Shown in pieces: positions 40,219-41,497 of a stretch of DNA of 41,497 nucleotides. The notes under the pieces were generated by a model. That model was not told where the DNA came from and did no database searches. It saw nothing but the letters and a program-made list of their open reading frames with translations. A program made the translations under genes and the position numbers. The number at the start of each line of letters is the position of its first letter. The stretch's first letter is position 1. This DNA comes from Deltaproteobacteria bacterium. GTDB taxonomy: Bacteria > Desulfobacterota > Syntrophia > Syntrophales > UBA2210. The stretch lies in the NCBI GenBank assembly GCA_019313695.1, contig JAFDAS010000028.1, positions 1-41,497 on the forward strand. The letters are read 5' to 3'.

Positions 40219-41497
40219 TTGTTTTACAGAAAGATAATTAATGAACTCGATCGATGGGCGGAAGAAAAAGATAGAAAACCGTTGATCCTCCGGGGTGCCA
40301 GGCAGGTTGGAAAAACGACAGCCGTAGATATTTTTTCGAAGGCATTTGACCGGTACATATACCTTAACCTGGAAAAAAAGGAAGACGCGGAAATATTTAA
40401 TAAAGATCTTCCACTGAAAGACCTTATCCAGGCAATATATCTGTCAAAAAATGTTTCCCCTTCAGGCGGCAGGACGCTCCTGTTTATTGATGAAATACAG
40501 AACTCGCCCCGTGCGGTGAGCATGATGCGATATTTTTATGAATCCGCCGGCGATATCCATGTTATCGCCGCGGGATCATTGTTAGAAACAATAATCGGCA
40601 AAGACCAGATTAGTTTCCCCGTTGGGCGCGTTCAATATAAATTCATGTATCCCCTGACATTTGAAGAATACCTTTCCGCGATCGAAGCCGGGCAGGCGCT
40701 GGACCTTTACCATACAATCCCCTGTCCGGAATTTGCCTTTACACAAATCCTGCGACATTTTCACACATACTGTCTTATTGGAGGAATGCCCGAAATCACC
40801 AACAGTTACAGGGAGAAAGAAGATATCCCCTCTTTGAACTACATCTATCAGGGACTTTTAACATCCTACCTTGATGATGTAAGCAAATACGCCCGAAACG
40901 CGACGATGATCCGGATAATAAGACACGCGATTGAAACCGTGCCATTTGAAGCCGGAAAGAGGATAAAATTTCAGGGATTTGGCAGATCAAATTACAGATC
41001 GCGGGAAATGGGAGAGGCATTAAAAACACTTCAGCGCGCGATGCTTATCTATCTTCTCTACCCATCGACCTCCACCGAGCCGCCAATAATTCCCGACCTG
41101 AGAAAATCACCAAGACTTCAATTTCTCGATACCGGACTGATCAACTATTTTGTCAACCTCCAGAGCTATTTTTATGAGACAAGTGATCTCCATTCGTTTT
41201 ACCGGGGTCTTCTCGCGGAACATATAGTAGGCCAGGAACTGATGGCAATAGACATGAACAAACCCGGAAATACATCATTCTGGATCAGAGAAAAAAAACA
41301 GTCAAACGCGGAAGTGGACTTTATCATCCCCTATAAAGAATATATCATTCCCGTAGAAGTAAAATCCGGAAAGACCGGCGCGTTGCGTTCATTACACCAG
41401 TTCATAGACAGATCAAGCCACCCATACGCGATAAGGCTATATGCCGGGCCACTGGAAAAAATACAGACAAAAACACCGGCAGGAAAACCATATACAC
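40219..41497 (+). CDS. AAA/DUF4143 ATPase, third copy (runs off the window)
   Basis: Missing from the ORF track because it has no stop in the window. A TTG start at 40219 follows AGGGAG by six bases; 426 codons are visible. Walker A GARQVGKTT (residues 26-34), Walker B LLFIDEIQ (87-94), AAGSLLETI, GRVQYKFMYPLTFEEYL, IGGMPEI, then the DUF4143 part with PRLQFLDTGLINYF, EVDFIIPYKEYIIPVEVKSGK (Asp and Glu-x-Lys). It is closer to the classic long form of the family than the other two. Flanked on the left by the 31-bp hicBA repeat. Confidence 0.9.
   Translation, partial: MFYRKIINELDRWAEEKDRKPLILRGARQVGKTTAVDIFSKAFDRYIYLNLEKKEDAEIFNKDLPLKDLIQAIYLSKNVSPSGGRTLLFIDEIQNSPRAVSMMRYFYESAGDIHVIAAGSLLETIIGKDQISFPVGRVQYKFMYPLTFEEYLSAIEAGQALDLYHTIPCPEFAFTQILRHFHTYCLIGGMPEITNSYREKEDIPSLNYIYQGLLTSYLDDVSKYARNATMIRIIRHAIETVPFEAGKRIKFQGFGRSNYRSREMGEALKTLQRAMLIYLLYPSTSTEPPIIPDLRKSPRLQFLDTGLINYFVNLQSYFYETSDLHSFYRGLLAEHIVGQELMAIDMNKPGNTSFWIREKKQSNAEVDFIIPYKEYIIPVEVKSGKTGALRSLHQFIDRSSHPYAIRLYAGPLEKIQTKTPAGKPYT

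Overview
The window looks like a Gram-negative, anaerobic deltaproteobacterium (Desulfobacterota; Syntrophales/Geobacter-like). The basis is the LptE lipoprotein, a bacterial-type LeuRS whose residues recall Geobacter, the sirC-ccsB-hemA order, an EPS-associated MarR regulator and the heavy load of REP-like repeats. This placement is inference from protein and gene-order resemblance; no 16S gene is present.

Left part (1-31 kb) is mostly core chromosome. On the minus strand: a six-helix membrane protein, a mandelate-racemase-type enolase enzyme and a ketopantoate-reductase-like enzyme (203-3309), then a gmhA-grpE-dnaK operon with a strong promoter at 6690-6718 and a bidirectional terminator at 3400-3436. 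On the plus strand: a frameshifted leuS, lptE, then a TPM-domain protein, a nucleotidyltransferase-like protein, LemA, a lysophospholipid acyltransferase, a B12-binding radical SAM enzyme and a vapBC-type toxin-antitoxin pair. rpsT converges on lptE. A methyltransferase and a complete dipeptide/oligopeptide ABC transporter operon (binding protein, two permeases, two ATPases) lie on the minus strand at 16.6-23 kb. Dodecin, a tandem UspA protein, tRNA-Phe, RDD, RsmE and PrmA follow. A haem/sirohaem cluster (sirC, ccsB-like, hemA), a cold-shock protein and a lipoprotein complete the core part.

Right part (27.6-41.5 kb) is increasingly shaped by one repeat family. A 28-bp end sequence beginning GAGGGTCACATCTTAATTAT occurs about 15 times, as inverted pairs that make 95-210 bp elements or as single copies. 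An intact REP-associated tyrosine transposase (RAYT, 32611-33585) ends inside one copy, and two decayed RAYT 3' ends also finish in copies, so the RAYT is the likely mobiliser. Beyond it are an EPS-type MarR regulator, a Wzz-like chain-length protein and an accessory stretch of toxin-antitoxin pairs (dinJ-yafQ, hicBA) alternating with three AAA/DUF4143 ATPases. Three 73-bp composite direct repeats separate these modules.

Most notable: (1) repeats of several unrelated-looking families sit exactly at gene 3' ends and supply or abut the stop codon; (2) the modular, repeat-punctuated ATPase/toxin-antitoxin array; (3) leuS with an apparent ~50-bp deletion plus frameshift; (4) a ~140-bp imperfect palindrome between gmhA and leuS.
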